Shown: positions 18,017 through 25,967 of the stretch, in pieces
Layout of the letters: each line of letters starts with the position of its first letter
How positions within the stretch are numbered: position 1 is the stretch's first letter
Origin: Ruminococcus sp. UBA3767
GTDB taxonomy: Bacteria; Bacillota; Clostridia; Oscillospirales; Ruminococcaceae
NCBI GenBank assembly: GCA_002371625.1
Contig: DFFV01000098.1
Location: forward strand, 5,669-69,668
Direction: 5' to 3'
Length of the DNA: 64,000 bases
Made by a program: the position numbers and the translations under genes
Notes under the pieces: model-generated
The model's database searches: none
Seen by the model: the letters and a program-made list of their open reading frames with translations, nothing else
Told to the model about the DNA's origin: nothing

Positions 18017-18778
18017 ATGAAAGAGGCAATTCTTACGGCAAAGGGACTTTGCAAGAGCTTTGCACACAACGGCGGTCAGCTGCACATAATATCCAACGTG
18101 GATATGGAGCTTTACAGCGGTGACTTTACTGTGATAATGGGCGCTTCAGGCTCGGGAAAATCAACGCTGCTTTATGCTCTCAGCGGAATGGACAGGGCAA
18201 CCAGCGGCAGCATTATGTACGGCGGAACGGACCTTGTGACACTTAAAGAAAACAAGCTCGCTGCGCTGCGCCACACGGATTTCGGCTTTGTATTCCAGCA
18301 GATGCATCTTGTGAGCAATCTTTCTATTTTTGAAAACGTCGCTGTTACGGGGTATCTTAACAAATCTGTTCCTGCCAAGGAAACCGACAGGAGAGTTGAC
18401 GAACTGCTTGAAAAGATGAGCATTTCTCACATAAAGACACATCTTCCCTCCCAGGTCTCGGGCGGTGAGCAGCAGCGCTGCGCTATCGCAAGGGCGGTAA
18501 TAAACAAGCCCAAGCTGATCTTTGCAGACGAGCCGACAGGTGCGCTCAACAGAAAAAACACACAGGACGTTCTGGATCTGCTGACCGAACTGAACAAGGA
18601 GGGGCAGAGCATACTTATGGTAACGCACGATGTGCGTGCGGCAGCAAGGGCAGACAGGATACTTTACCTCAGTGACGGAAAGATACTGGGCGACCTTGAC
18701 CTGCCGCCTTACGTTCCCGAGGAGATAAAGAGCCGTGAAACACAGATAAACGCCTGGCTCACATCACTTGAATGGTGA
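18017..18778 (+). CDS. ABC transporter ATP-binding protein (LolD/MacB/BceA type)
   Basis: 253 residues with Walker A GASGSGKS (42-49), Q-loop FQQMHL (around 93), signature VSGGEQQ (147-153), Walker B LIFADEP (167-173) and switch H204. The short DEPTGAL segment is characteristic of the LolD/MacB branch that works with FtsX-type permeases by mechanotransmission rather than classical transport. It lies 9 bases before its permease and is probably switched on by the two-component system just upstream. Confidence 0.93.
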   Translation: MKEAILTAKGLCKSFAHNGGQLHIISNVDMELYSGDFTVIMGASGSGKSTLLYALSGMDRATSGSIMYGGTDLVTLKENKLAALRHTDFGFVFQQMHLVSNLSIFENVAVTGYLNKSVPAKETDRRVDELLEKMSISHIKTHLPSQVSGGEQQRCAIARAVINKPKLIFADEPTGALNRKNTQDVLDLLTELNKEGQSILMVTHDVRAAARADRILYLSDGKILGDLDLPPYVPEEIKSRETQINAWLTSLEW

Positions 18779-18787
18779 GGTGAGAGC

Positions 18788-21208
18788 ATGGAGATAATCA
18801 CTCTTGTAAAGGCGAACATCAAAAGGCGCAAAGGCGCATTTATCGCAGTTGTACTGCTCACGGCGATAATCGTTGCATCATCGCTTTCGATATTCAATTT
18901 CACCGACAGTATGGACAGGGCACTTGAAAGTTCGTTCAGGGATCGGGGCGACCCGACTGATGTATGCTTTGTATTTAGCCAATATTACACACCCGAGCTT
19001 GAAGAAAAGGTGCGCAGTCTTGACATAGTTGAAAAGCTTGATGTATATGATGCGCTTGACAACTGGTACAACGACGGTGTATCAAACAGAGTCGGGAACC
19101 ACAACGACGGCAACAGCTACTTTTATATGAAGCTGCATGACGGCATAAGGCTTATCAATTCAGATATTTCGGGCTTTGAGGACAACATACCTGCACTTGA
19201 AAAGGGCGAGGTATATCTGCCGCTGGGGTGCAGGGAAAAGCTCCAATGCAAGGTGGGCGACTCGCTTGAGACCTGCTTTTACTATAAAAAGTACGAGTTT
19301 ACAATAAAGGGCTTTGTTCAGGAGCCGCAGAACGGCTCTGCACAGATAGGCTGGAAACAGGTATTCATATCAGACGAGGATTTTGACGAGCTGTCTGAGA
19401 TATCTGCCAAAACAAAGGCTGATCCTGCTTACAAAAACGATAAGGCTGTGCAGAAGGGTATCGAGGTCAAGGTTTTCAACCTGTTCAAAGCAGACAGCTA
19501 CACGGGCAGCGATACACAGTTCCAGAGAGATGTGAACCTGGCTACAAAGCTGGGTGACCTTTCAGGCGGAACACTTACAAAGGCGCAGTCGGTCAACTAC
19601 TCTGCGCTGCTGCCAAACGTGCTTTCAAAGATAGTGCTGACATTTATCATGGTGCTGTTCGTGGTGGCGCTTGTCATTATGGGACACAGCATTTCAAGCG
19701 AGATAGAGATAGACCGCAAAAAGCTGGGCATACTCAAATCGCAGGGCTTTACCACGCACAAGATAAGGCTTATAATGCAGATACAGTATATATTTGCTAT
19801 GATAATAGGCGTTGTGATCGGTCTTGTGGGGGCGTTCTTCCTCTCGGGAGTGATCGCAGACGAGTTCGTTGAGACAGTGGGCACTCCCATCAGCATAAAT
19901 ATCAGCGTTTTAAAGGCTGTGCTCGTGATAACAGCTATCATCGGCATATCGCTGCTGGTCATGGCGATCAAAACTCACAAAGTCACAAGAATATCGCCTG
20001 TACAGGCTATCACGGGGCAAAAGGACGATGTGTACTTTGACAGCAGACTAAGGCTCGGGCTGAGCAAAAAGCTGCTTTCGCTGACACTTGGCATAAGGCA
20101 GTTCACATCTGCCAAAAGGCGCTATATCAGTATGCTGATAATCTCGGCGCTGCTTATGTACTTTATGGTTTCGATAAATCTCATCGCAGGACTTGTCACC
20201 TCACGCAACGCTCTTGAAATGATGGGCATGGAAGTAACGCAGCTGGATATGAACATCAACAACGCAGGCGAGGATCTTCTTACCATTGACGAGGCTGAAA
20301 AGAGGGCTGAGGAGATAATAGAGAAATACACCACGATAGAAAAAAGATATGCCGTAAACGGCACCTACTGCTCTATCAACGGCTATAAGCTGTTCTGCCG
20401 TGCATACAAGTACCCGCAGGACATCGGCGGGCTTATCAAGGGCAGACGCCCAAGACAGAGAAACGAGATACTTATCACACAGATGGTCAGCGATGAGTTC
20501 GGCTGGAAGATAGGCGACAAGGTCAATGTTGCAGGCAGAAGCGGCGAGTTTGAATGTATGGTATCCGGCATTTATCAGTCGATGAACGATGCAGGTATGG
20601 TCTTTGCGATACCCTACGAAGCATTTGAAACGCTCAGCCCGTCGTTTAAGATAAACTACGAGGGATTTGTTATAAAAGACGAATCCAAGGCAAAGCAGAT
20701 AGCAGACGAGATAGACAAGGCGCTTGTCAACGACAAGGGCGAAAAGAAAGGCTCATGCAGCTATTGGGATATTGAAAACGAAGGCGAGGAGATGTACGAG
20801 AGCGAGATAAACCTGCTCAAAGGAATAATTTACAGCTTCTCGGGCGTGTTTATGCTTATTGCAGTTGTGCTTTTATGTACAAAGGCTTTTGTGCTTGAAA
20901 GGCGTGACATAGGCATTTACAAGGCGGTCGGTTTCACATCGGCAAGGCTTAGGCTGTCATTTGCACTGAGGTTTTCACTTGTAGCGCTGCTTGGCTCGCT
21001 GATAGGCATTGCACTTTCGGAGCTTTTCACGCAGAAGATGATGGAAGCACTGCTGAGCGTTATAGGTGTTTGCTACCTTGATCTCGAAACGGGCGTACTT
21101 GACATAGTGATACCTATGGTGCTGCTGGTCGTGGGATTCTTCGTATTCTCGCTGGTGGCTTCAAGAAAGATAAAGAAGGTTGAAACAAGGGAGCTTGTTA
21201 CGGAATAA
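18788..21208 (+). CDS. FtsX/MacB-type ABC permease
   Basis: 806 residues with about eight membrane segments. TM1 lies near 17-38, a MacB-like external domain at about 40-275, three segments between 280 and 393 (first FtsX domain), one near 440-462, a second external domain at 463-670, and three segments between 675 and 795 (second FtsX domain). This duplicated layout is typical of permeases for antimicrobial-peptide defence or lipoprotein/peptide release. It pairs with the ATPase upstream and ends at a bidirectional terminator. The substrate is unknown; cell-envelope stress relief is the likeliest role given the linked sensor system. Confidence 0.9.
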   Translation: MEIITLVKANIKRRKGAFIAVVLLTAIIVASSLSIFNFTDSMDRALESSFRDRGDPTDVCFVFSQYYTPELEEKVRSLDIVEKLDVYDALDNWYNDGVSNRVGNHNDGNSYFYMKLHDGIRLINSDISGFEDNIPALEKGEVYLPLGCREKLQCKVGDSLETCFYYKKYEFTIKGFVQEPQNGSAQIGWKQVFISDEDFDELSEISAKTKADPAYKNDKAVQKGIEVKVFNLFKADSYTGSDTQFQRDVNLATKLGDLSGGTLTKAQSVNYSALLPNVLSKIVLTFIMVLFVVALVIMGHSISSEIEIDRKKLGILKSQGFTTHKIRLIMQIQYIFAMIIGVVIGLVGAFFLSGVIADEFVETVGTPISINISVLKAVLVITAIIGISLLVMAIKTHKVTRISPVQAITGQKDDVYFDSRLRLGLSKKLLSLTLGIRQFTSAKRRYISMLIISALLMYFMVSINLIAGLVTSRNALEMMGMEVTQLDMNINNAGEDLLTIDEAEKRAEEIIEKYTTIEKRYAVNGTYCSINGYKLFCRAYKYPQDIGGLIKGRRPRQRNEILITQMVSDEFGWKIGDKVNVAGRSGEFECMVSGIYQSMNDAGMVFAIPYEAFETLSPSFKINYEGFVIKDESKAKQIADEIDKALVNDKGEKKGSCSYWDIENEGEEMYESEINLLKGIIYSFSGVFMLIAVVLLCTKAFVLERRDIGIYKAVGFTSARLRLSFALRFSLVALLGSLIGIALSELFTQKMMEALLSVIGVCYLDLETGVLDIVIPMVLLVVGFFVFSLVASRKIKKVETRELVTE

Positions 21209-21212
21209 ACAA

Positions 21213-21262
21213 ATAAAAAAACGGAGGGCGCTCATAAAAGAGCGTATCCTCCGTTGTTTTTT
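21213..21262. terminator. Bidirectional terminator between converging genes
   Basis: Stem ACGGAGG/CCTCCGT with an inner GCGCTC/GAGCG stem, T-rich on the plus side and A-rich on the other. It serves the permease gene and the MATE gene, which converge here. Confidence 0.8.
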
Positions 21263-21269
21263 ATCAGGG

Positions 21270-23024
21270 TCATATCCTCAGGGTAAGGTTGTTAAGTCCG
21301 AGGGAATTGACGTAGTTTGCGTCCTTGACCATTTTCATTATCATTCTTATGCCGATATGCGAGAATTTATCGTCGTCCTCATGAAGCTCAAGGTAATTCA
21401 CGGGGTCAAAGTTGCGGCAGTTATCTCTCATTCGTATAACCGTTTCATCCGGCTTCAGCATAAGCCTTATATCAATGGAATGCTTATCATCGTTTTCCCC
21501 TTCAAAGCCATGCTTAACGGTATTGTTCGCCATTTCCTCGATACAAAGTGCTATCAGTGAGCCAAGACGTGAGCTTGTCCCATGCTCTTTGCAGAACTCA
21601 GATGCCTGCTTTGATGCTTCTATCACCTGCTGCGAGCTTGTTATGGTCATCTCAAAGCAATCCTCAGGCTTTGCTCCGTAATCGTCGCTGAGCATCGAGA
21701 AAGTAGATGTATCGAACTTGACCGCTTTTTTTCTTATGAAAACAACTGTGCAGATAAACAGCAGCGCCTCACACTCTCCGAACAGGAAGCCGAGCCATAT
21801 ACCCTTGATGCCCATAAATCTGCTTAGAATGAATGCAGAGCCTGCAGGGAAAAGGAAATTCTGAAGTACAGAGATAAATCTTGTAAAGCGTGTTCTGTCT
21901 ATGCCCTGGTAGTAGTTTTTGAGCGAGGTGTTTATTGCACACGGCACGAGCGACAGCACGAAAAGTCTGAATCCCGATATTGCCATTCCCTTTGCACCTG
22001 TATCGGTAAGAAAGAGCATTACCATCGGTTTTGCGGCTATAAGCGAGATAGCTGTGACCGTTGCACATATAGCGACTGCGTAGAAAAGCATCGTTTTAAC
22101 GAGCGAGCGCAGTGCTGTGGTGTCCTCGTCACTGTAAAGAATAGATGAGAGCATAAGTGCGACAGAGGCTATGCCAGAGCTGAACGCATAGCAGATATTT
22201 CCTGTTGTTGAGATGACAGAGTATGCTGCAACTGCAAGGTTGCCCTGTATATCCAGCAGCATTTTATTCAGCACGAATGTCAGCAATACAAGGCTGACCT
22301 GGTTTATCAATGTCGGGAAGCCGTCGATAATGAGCCTTGTGAATACCTTGAACTTTGCATAAGCGATACGGAACCTGAATATGCAATCCTTTTTGAAGAA
22401 GTAGATCACGCCGATAACGAATGCGATATAATAGCTCAGGCTCGAAGCAAGTCCCATTCCGAATGTGCCCTGCTTGATAACGAACACGTTGACCGCATCA
22501 AATACGATATCGCCAACTGTCATTGCTGCGACTGCAACAACAAGGCGCACCCTGCTGCCCGAGATCTGCATATACGGTACCATTACCTGTGCTGAAAGGA
22601 ATGCGGGCGCTCCGATTATAAAGCCACGAAGATAGTCCTTTGTAAGACGGAATACCTCACTGTCGGTGCCTTTTTTATCTGCTCCGAGCAGGTGACAGAT
22701 AGGATCGGTAAAGCCGATGACAGCTATAAGACCTATCACCGAGATCATCACAACAAGCACCACGGACATCGTAAAGCAGGCATCAGTACCCTTTTTATCA
22801 CCTGCGCCCATCGTTTTGCCGCACATTACCTGAACGCCTGCCGAAAGCATACTTCCAAGTGCTGCAAAAACAAGCAGCACAGGCGTTGCAAGACCATAAG
22901 CGGTCATTGAATCGACTCCGAGAAACCTGCCTATCATGATACTGTCTATAAGCATACACAGCATTACTGTCATCGATGACAATATCTGTGTCAGCAGCAT
23001 CTGCCTGAACAGTTTTTTTATCAT
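21270..23024 (-). CDS. MATE-family transporter fused to a C-terminal RsbW-like ATP-binding domain
   Basis: 584 residues. Residues 1-450 form a twelve-segment MATE (MatE/NorM-like) drug or metabolite antiporter. Residues 455-584 are soluble and resemble the GHKL ATPase fold of anti-sigma kinases: an N box EEMANNTVKHGF, then IRMRDNCRNFDP in the place of the D-x-G-x-G motif, and a HIGIRMI segment. An ordinary MATE protein is about 450 residues, so the tail is an addition. The ATG at 23024 follows GAGGTGG, and a good promoter lies at 23067-23095. The fusion suggests ATP binding or phosphorylation controls transport, or that the transporter carries a signalling domain; both are inference. Confidence 0.9.
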   Translation of the reverse strand: MIKKLFRQMLLTQILSSMTVMLCMLIDSIMIGRFLGVDSMTAYGLATPVLLVFAALGSMLSAGVQVMCGKTMGAGDKKGTDACFTMSVVLVVMISVIGLIAVIGFTDPICHLLGADKKGTDSEVFRLTKDYLRGFIIGAPAFLSAQVMVPYMQISGSRVRLVVAVAAMTVGDIVFDAVNVFVIKQGTFGMGLASSLSYYIAFVIGVIYFFKKDCIFRFRIAYAKFKVFTRLIIDGFPTLINQVSLVLLTFVLNKMLLDIQGNLAVAAYSVISTTGNICYAFSSGIASVALMLSSILYSDEDTTALRSLVKTMLFYAVAICATVTAISLIAAKPMVMLFLTDTGAKGMAISGFRLFVLSLVPCAINTSLKNYYQGIDRTRFTRFISVLQNFLFPAGSAFILSRFMGIKGIWLGFLFGECEALLFICTVVFIRKKAVKFDTSTFSMLSDDYGAKPEDCFEMTITSSQQVIEASKQASEFCKEHGTSSRLGSLIALCIEEMANNTVKHGFEGENDDKHSIDIRLMLKPDETVIRMRDNCRNFDPVNYLELHEDDDKFSHIGIRMIMKMVKDANYVNSLGLNNLTLRI

Positions 23025-23066
23025 TTTGCCACCTCAAATACAAAAGCAATTGCGTTAGTTACAACT

Positions 23067-23095
23067 ATTATACTATACCATTCCCCAAAAATCAA
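23067..23095 (-). promoter_or_regulatory. Promoter of the MATE fusion gene
   Basis: Minus strand TTGATT (23095-23090), 17 bases, TATAAT (23072-23067). Confidence 0.75.
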
Positions 23096-23145
23096 GTGTT
23101 GCTGTGCAATTTTGATCTACCGCAGCGGTTTACAGCGTTCAGGGA

Positions 23146-23178
23146 ACAAAAGGGTCCGCAGACACGATGCCTGCGGAC
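23146..23178 (-). terminator. Terminator of the gene at 23191-23763
   Basis: Minus-strand stem GTCCGCAG/CTGCGGAC with a nine-base loop, then CCTTTTGTT. Confidence 0.65.
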
Positions 23179-23190
23179 TGTACTTCATTT

Positions 23191-23763
23191 TTATGCCCAA
23201 GGATCCTGTGACTTTGGCTGACGGATATCCGAAAGCAGGAACTGCTCCCAGAGGAACCACTGACCTGTTGAGCCCTGCTGCCTGAGCTTGACCTGACGCA
23301 CACTGTCTGCTCCGCCCGACTTGATGTGCATTGTTGCATAGCCCTCATCCTGGTAGGTATAGGGATTTGTATCTATCGTGATGGTGTAGGGCTGCGATGG
23401 AGTGTAATCGTTATCCGGCGTTGCGCCCTGGAAGAACGAGAACGGGATATACTCTTTTCCGCTTATGCGGTCTTTCAGGAACTGCTTTTCGTAAGGCGAA
23501 AGCGGCTGAGGTCCTTTAAGGAAGTTAAGCATTTCGATACCTACATCGGGTGCTGCAGCGTAGGCACATAATGCGCAGACTGTCAATGCTGCGGTATCAT
23601 ACACCGACTTGAGCTGTCCCTGCGGAAGTGCCTTCATCTGCTCGACGCTTTCGGGAAGTGCGGTAAAGGTTATGGTCTTAGGTCCTGTTTCCTTTCCGAT
23701 ATTGGAAACTGCACCTGCGATACTGCCGGCTGCCTTGTTTTTCAGGTTGTCAAAAATACTCAT
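23191..23763 (-). CDS. Conserved-type protein of unknown function (possibly DUF6935)
   Basis: 190 residues from the ATG at 23763, which has AAAGGAG 8 bases upstream; a GTG two codons earlier is too close to that site. It has no signal peptide or clear membrane segment. The N-terminus (FDNLKNKAAGSIAGAVSNIG) is an amphipathic Gly/Ala helix. The middle is rich in Ala/Leu, and the C-terminus has alternating strands ending in TGQWFLWEQFLLSDIR. The pattern reminds me of a Firmicutes family annotated DUF6935, but I cannot confirm it. It is a single gene with its own terminator. Confidence 0.7.
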   Translation of the reverse strand: MSIFDNLKNKAAGSIAGAVSNIGKETGPKTITFTALPESVEQMKALPQGQLKSVYDTAALTVCALCAYAAAPDVGIEMLNFLKGPQPLSPYEKQFLKDRISGKEYIPFSFFQGATPDNDYTPSQPYTITIDTNPYTYQDEGYATMHIKSGGADSVRQVKLRQQGSTGQWFLWEQFLLSDIRQPKSQDPWA

Positions 23764-23860
23764 AGTCACATCTCCTTTAATAAAAAATTATCGTTCAAGT
23801 CACATTATATCACACATTTCTTAATATTGCAAGTAATAAAACTACATTTTTACAGTCTGC

Positions 23861-23889
23861 TTTACAACAGTTCATTGTTGTGGTATAAT
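23861..23889 (+). promoter_or_regulatory. Promoter of the C39-like gene
   Basis: TTTACA (23861), 17 bases, TATAAT (23884). Confidence 0.7.
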
Positions 23890-23912
23890 CTTGCACAAAG
23901 GGGGTGAGCGGC

Positions 23913-24533
23913 ATGGGCAGATGGAAAGACATCTCGGCGGCGATGAGCGGCAGGACGAGCGTGAACCTTGAACACAACAAACGCCTTGAAGAAAGCCTTG
24001 CGGGAGGTATCGTGCATGGACAGGCAGTTGAGCCTGTGTGCTCTATGCGCTTTGGCAGGAACACGCTGAAGCACTGCGGCTGCGAGATAATCGCCGCTTA
24101 CAACATCATGCTGCTGACAGGCAGGTATATGCCGCTGTGCGAGGTGATAAGCGAGTTTGAGATGAACAGGCTCTCTTACCTGTTTTTCACTACTTTTTTC
24201 GGCTCAAACCCCAAAAAACTGCGCAGATTCTTTGATGCTCACGGCGTAGAGTATGATTTTTTCAAAGATGTGCAGCAGTTCATAGAAAAGACGAAAAGCG
24301 GCGGATATTCGATAGTTTCATTCTGGGTAAACAGCTTTTCGGAGCACAGATTCAACCGAATAGGCTCGGGGCTGCACACTGTGGCTTGCAGCATTGACGC
24401 AAAAACCGGGCAAACGACGGTATACAACCGCTACAACGGTGACAGCGAACCAAGGATATACCAGAGCATTGACGAAATACTGTATGACAGAAAATATATT
24501 GCAGGCTATTATTTTGCAAAACGGGAATTGTAA
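23913..24533 (+). CDS. C39-like (papain-fold) cysteine peptidase homologue
   Basis: 206 residues from the ATG at 23913, placed 6 bases after GGGGGTG; an in-frame GTG at 23904 lies inside the ribosome site. A Cys in NTLKHCGCEIIAAYN (near residue 48) is followed about 110 residues later by GLHTVACSIDAKTG and VYNRYNG, the Cys-His-Asn/Asp order of C39-like peptidases. There is no signal peptide, transporter domain or neighbouring bacteriocin gene, so it is not an obvious leader peptidase. It may be a stand-alone cytoplasmic C39-like protein, or a non-catalytic relative. It is followed by the mscL promoter. Confidence 0.65.
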   Translation: MGRWKDISAAMSGRTSVNLEHNKRLEESLAGGIVHGQAVEPVCSMRFGRNTLKHCGCEIIAAYNIMLLTGRYMPLCEVISEFEMNRLSYLFFTTFFGSNPKKLRRFFDAHGVEYDFFKDVQQFIEKTKSGGYSIVSFWVNSFSEHRFNRIGSGLHTVACSIDAKTGQTTVYNRYNGDSEPRIYQSIDEILYDRKYIAGYYFAKREL

Positions 24534-24561
24534 AAAATATATGAATACTATACAAATACTA

Positions 24562-24590
24562 TTTACATTTGACGTCGAAAAATGTATAAT
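24562..24590 (+). promoter_or_regulatory. Promoter of mscL
   Basis: TTTACA (24562), 17 bases, TATAAT (24585), 37 bases before the ATG. Confidence 0.75.
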
Positions 24591-24626
24591 ATAGTTACAT
24601 TCTATATGTTTTGGGGGTCGAAAAAT

Positions 24627-25061
24627 ATGGCAGATAAAGAAAAGAAGGGCTTTATTAAGGAATTTAAGGAGTTCATTTCTCGTGGCAGCGTGCTTGATAT
24701 GGCAGTCGGTATCATCATCGGCGGCGCATTCACAGCAATCGTTAAATCGCTGGTTGAGGATATTTTCACTCCTCTGCTCGGACTTATCCTTGCAGGCATC
24801 AACTTCAAGGGCCTGAGCATCAAGATCGGTGATGCACAGATCATGTACGGTCTGTTCATCGAGGCGATTGTAACATTCCTGCTCACAGCATTCTGTGTAT
24901 TCCTTATGATAAAGGCTATCAACAAGTTCCGTAAGAAGAAGGAAGCAGAGCCTGAAGCTCCGGATCCGCAGATCGTTCTTCTTACCGAGATCAGAGACCT
25001 GCTTGCTAACGGCAAGACCGAGGAAGCAGCTCAGAAGCTTGAGGACAAGCCGCTCGAGTAA
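24627..25061 (+). CDS. mscL: Large-conductance mechanosensitive channel MscL
   Basis: 144 residues from the ATG at 24627 (GGGGGTC upstream). It has the classical N-terminal helix (KEFKEFISRGSVLDMAVGIIIGG), TM1 at about 16-42 and TM2 near 74-96 (IEAIVTFLLTAFCVFLMIKAINK). A charged, Pro/Glu-rich C-terminal bundle (PQIVLLTEIRDLL) follows. MscL is a homopentameric pore that releases solutes under hypo-osmotic shock. The gene uses ATC and GGC/GGT codons strongly, in contrast to its neighbours, which suggests good expression. It is a single-gene unit with its own promoter and terminator. Confidence 0.97.
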   Translation: MADKEKKGFIKEFKEFISRGSVLDMAVGIIIGGAFTAIVKSLVEDIFTPLLGLILAGINFKGLSIKIGDAQIMYGLFIEAIVTFLLTAFCVFLMIKAINKFRKKKEAEPEAPDPQIVLLTEIRDLLANGKTEEAAQKLEDKPLE

Positions 25062-25083
25062 TTTTCACTACATAACGACCAAA

Positions 25084-25118
25084 AGTCTCCTGTGAGTTTT
25101 TACGGGAGACTTTTTTTA
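25084..25118 (+). terminator. Terminator of mscL
   Basis: Stem AGTCTCC/GGGAGACT with a 13-base loop, then seven T. Confidence 0.85.
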
Positions 25119-25134
25119 TAAAGTTTTCTGTTTT

Positions 25135-25168
25135 CTTAAATATCTCTTAATGTCAGATGTGCTACAAT
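25135..25168 (+). promoter_or_regulatory. Second CTTAA-N6-CTTAA promoter, before the MBL-fold gene
   Basis: CTTAA (25135-25139) and CTTAA (25146-25150), 12 bases, then -10 TACAAT (25163-25168). The geometry is identical to the promoter at 17949-17982, and there is again no good -35. It is probably a second target of the OmpR-type regulator at 16114-16812. Confidence 0.6.
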
Positions 25169-25205
25169 AGTATCATGAAAACATCTTATGAAAAGGAGTA
25201 GCAAA

Positions 25206-25925
25206 ATGAGGCTCGAAAAAAAGCAGAGATATGTTCCCGTGACGAACGCAGACAAGCGCTTCGGGGACATTATTTACCACTCTTTCAGAGGAACTACGAT
25301 ATATGTCATCAAGGGTAAAAGCGGCGATATGCTCGTTGATACCGGGCTTTTTCATGTAAGGCGTGCCGTGCGCAGATGGGCGGAGAAGTTTGATATAAAG
25401 TACATTTTTCTCACCCACGCTCACGCCGACCACGACTGGAATGCAGCAGTTTTCAAAAAGCGCTTTGGCGCAAGGATACTGCTGAACAGAAAAGACTTCG
25501 GGCTGCGCAATGGTTTCAGGACATTAAGCCCGACACGGAAAAAGTATTGGTTTAAATGCTTTCATCTTAACATCACCGGCAGGCTGTTCCCAAGCCCGCA
25601 CTACAAGGTGGATATACCTATCGTGAATGAGGGCAGTGAGCTGCTTGAAAAGCTGGGGTTCAAGGGCAGGTTCGTATTTCTCCCCGGGCACACGGACGGG
25701 ATGACTGCGCTGCAATGCGGTGACACGCTTTACTGCGGCGATGCTTTTACCGCACTTTTCTACGAACCTGAGATACCGCCCTATGCGGTGGACATTAAAA
25801 CGATGAAACGCTCTCTGAGAAAGCTGCTTTCAACAAACGCAAAGTGGCTTGCCTGCGGACACGGGCTGCCTGTTAAAATGAGCGATGCCGGAAAGGTGAT
25901 AGAAAAATATCTGAACGAAAACTGA
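25206..25925 (+). CDS. Metallo-beta-lactamase-fold hydrolase
   Basis: 239 residues from the ATG at 25206, chosen for AAGGAG 7 bases upstream; an ATG at 25188 lies before that site. The metal ligands are present: HAHADH (H71, H73, D75, H76), LPGHTDG and YCGDAF further on, and ACGHGLP near the end. The family hydrolyses esters, thioesters or similar bonds with two zinc ions; the substrate here is unknown. There is no signal peptide, so it is cytoplasmic. Its promoter has the same operator as the two-component-linked ABC transporter at 18017, so a role in the same stress response is likely (inference). Confidence 0.85.
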   Translation: MRLEKKQRYVPVTNADKRFGDIIYHSFRGTTIYVIKGKSGDMLVDTGLFHVRRAVRRWAEKFDIKYIFLTHAHADHDWNAAVFKKRFGARILLNRKDFGLRNGFRTLSPTRKKYWFKCFHLNITGRLFPSPHYKVDIPIVNEGSELLEKLGFKGRFVFLPGHTDGMTALQCGDTLYCGDAFTALFYEPEIPPYAVDIKTMKRSLRKLLSTNAKWLACGHGLPVKMSDAGKVIEKYLNEN

Positions 25926-25967
25926 AAACAGCGCTCGTGCTTAAACTGCACGGGCGCTGCTGTTTTT
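25925..25967. terminator. Bidirectional terminator between converging genes
   Basis: Stem CAGCGCTCGTGC/GCACGGGCGCTG (one wobble) followed by CTGTTTTT. It overlaps the stop codon of the minus-strand gene at 25966. Confidence 0.7.
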
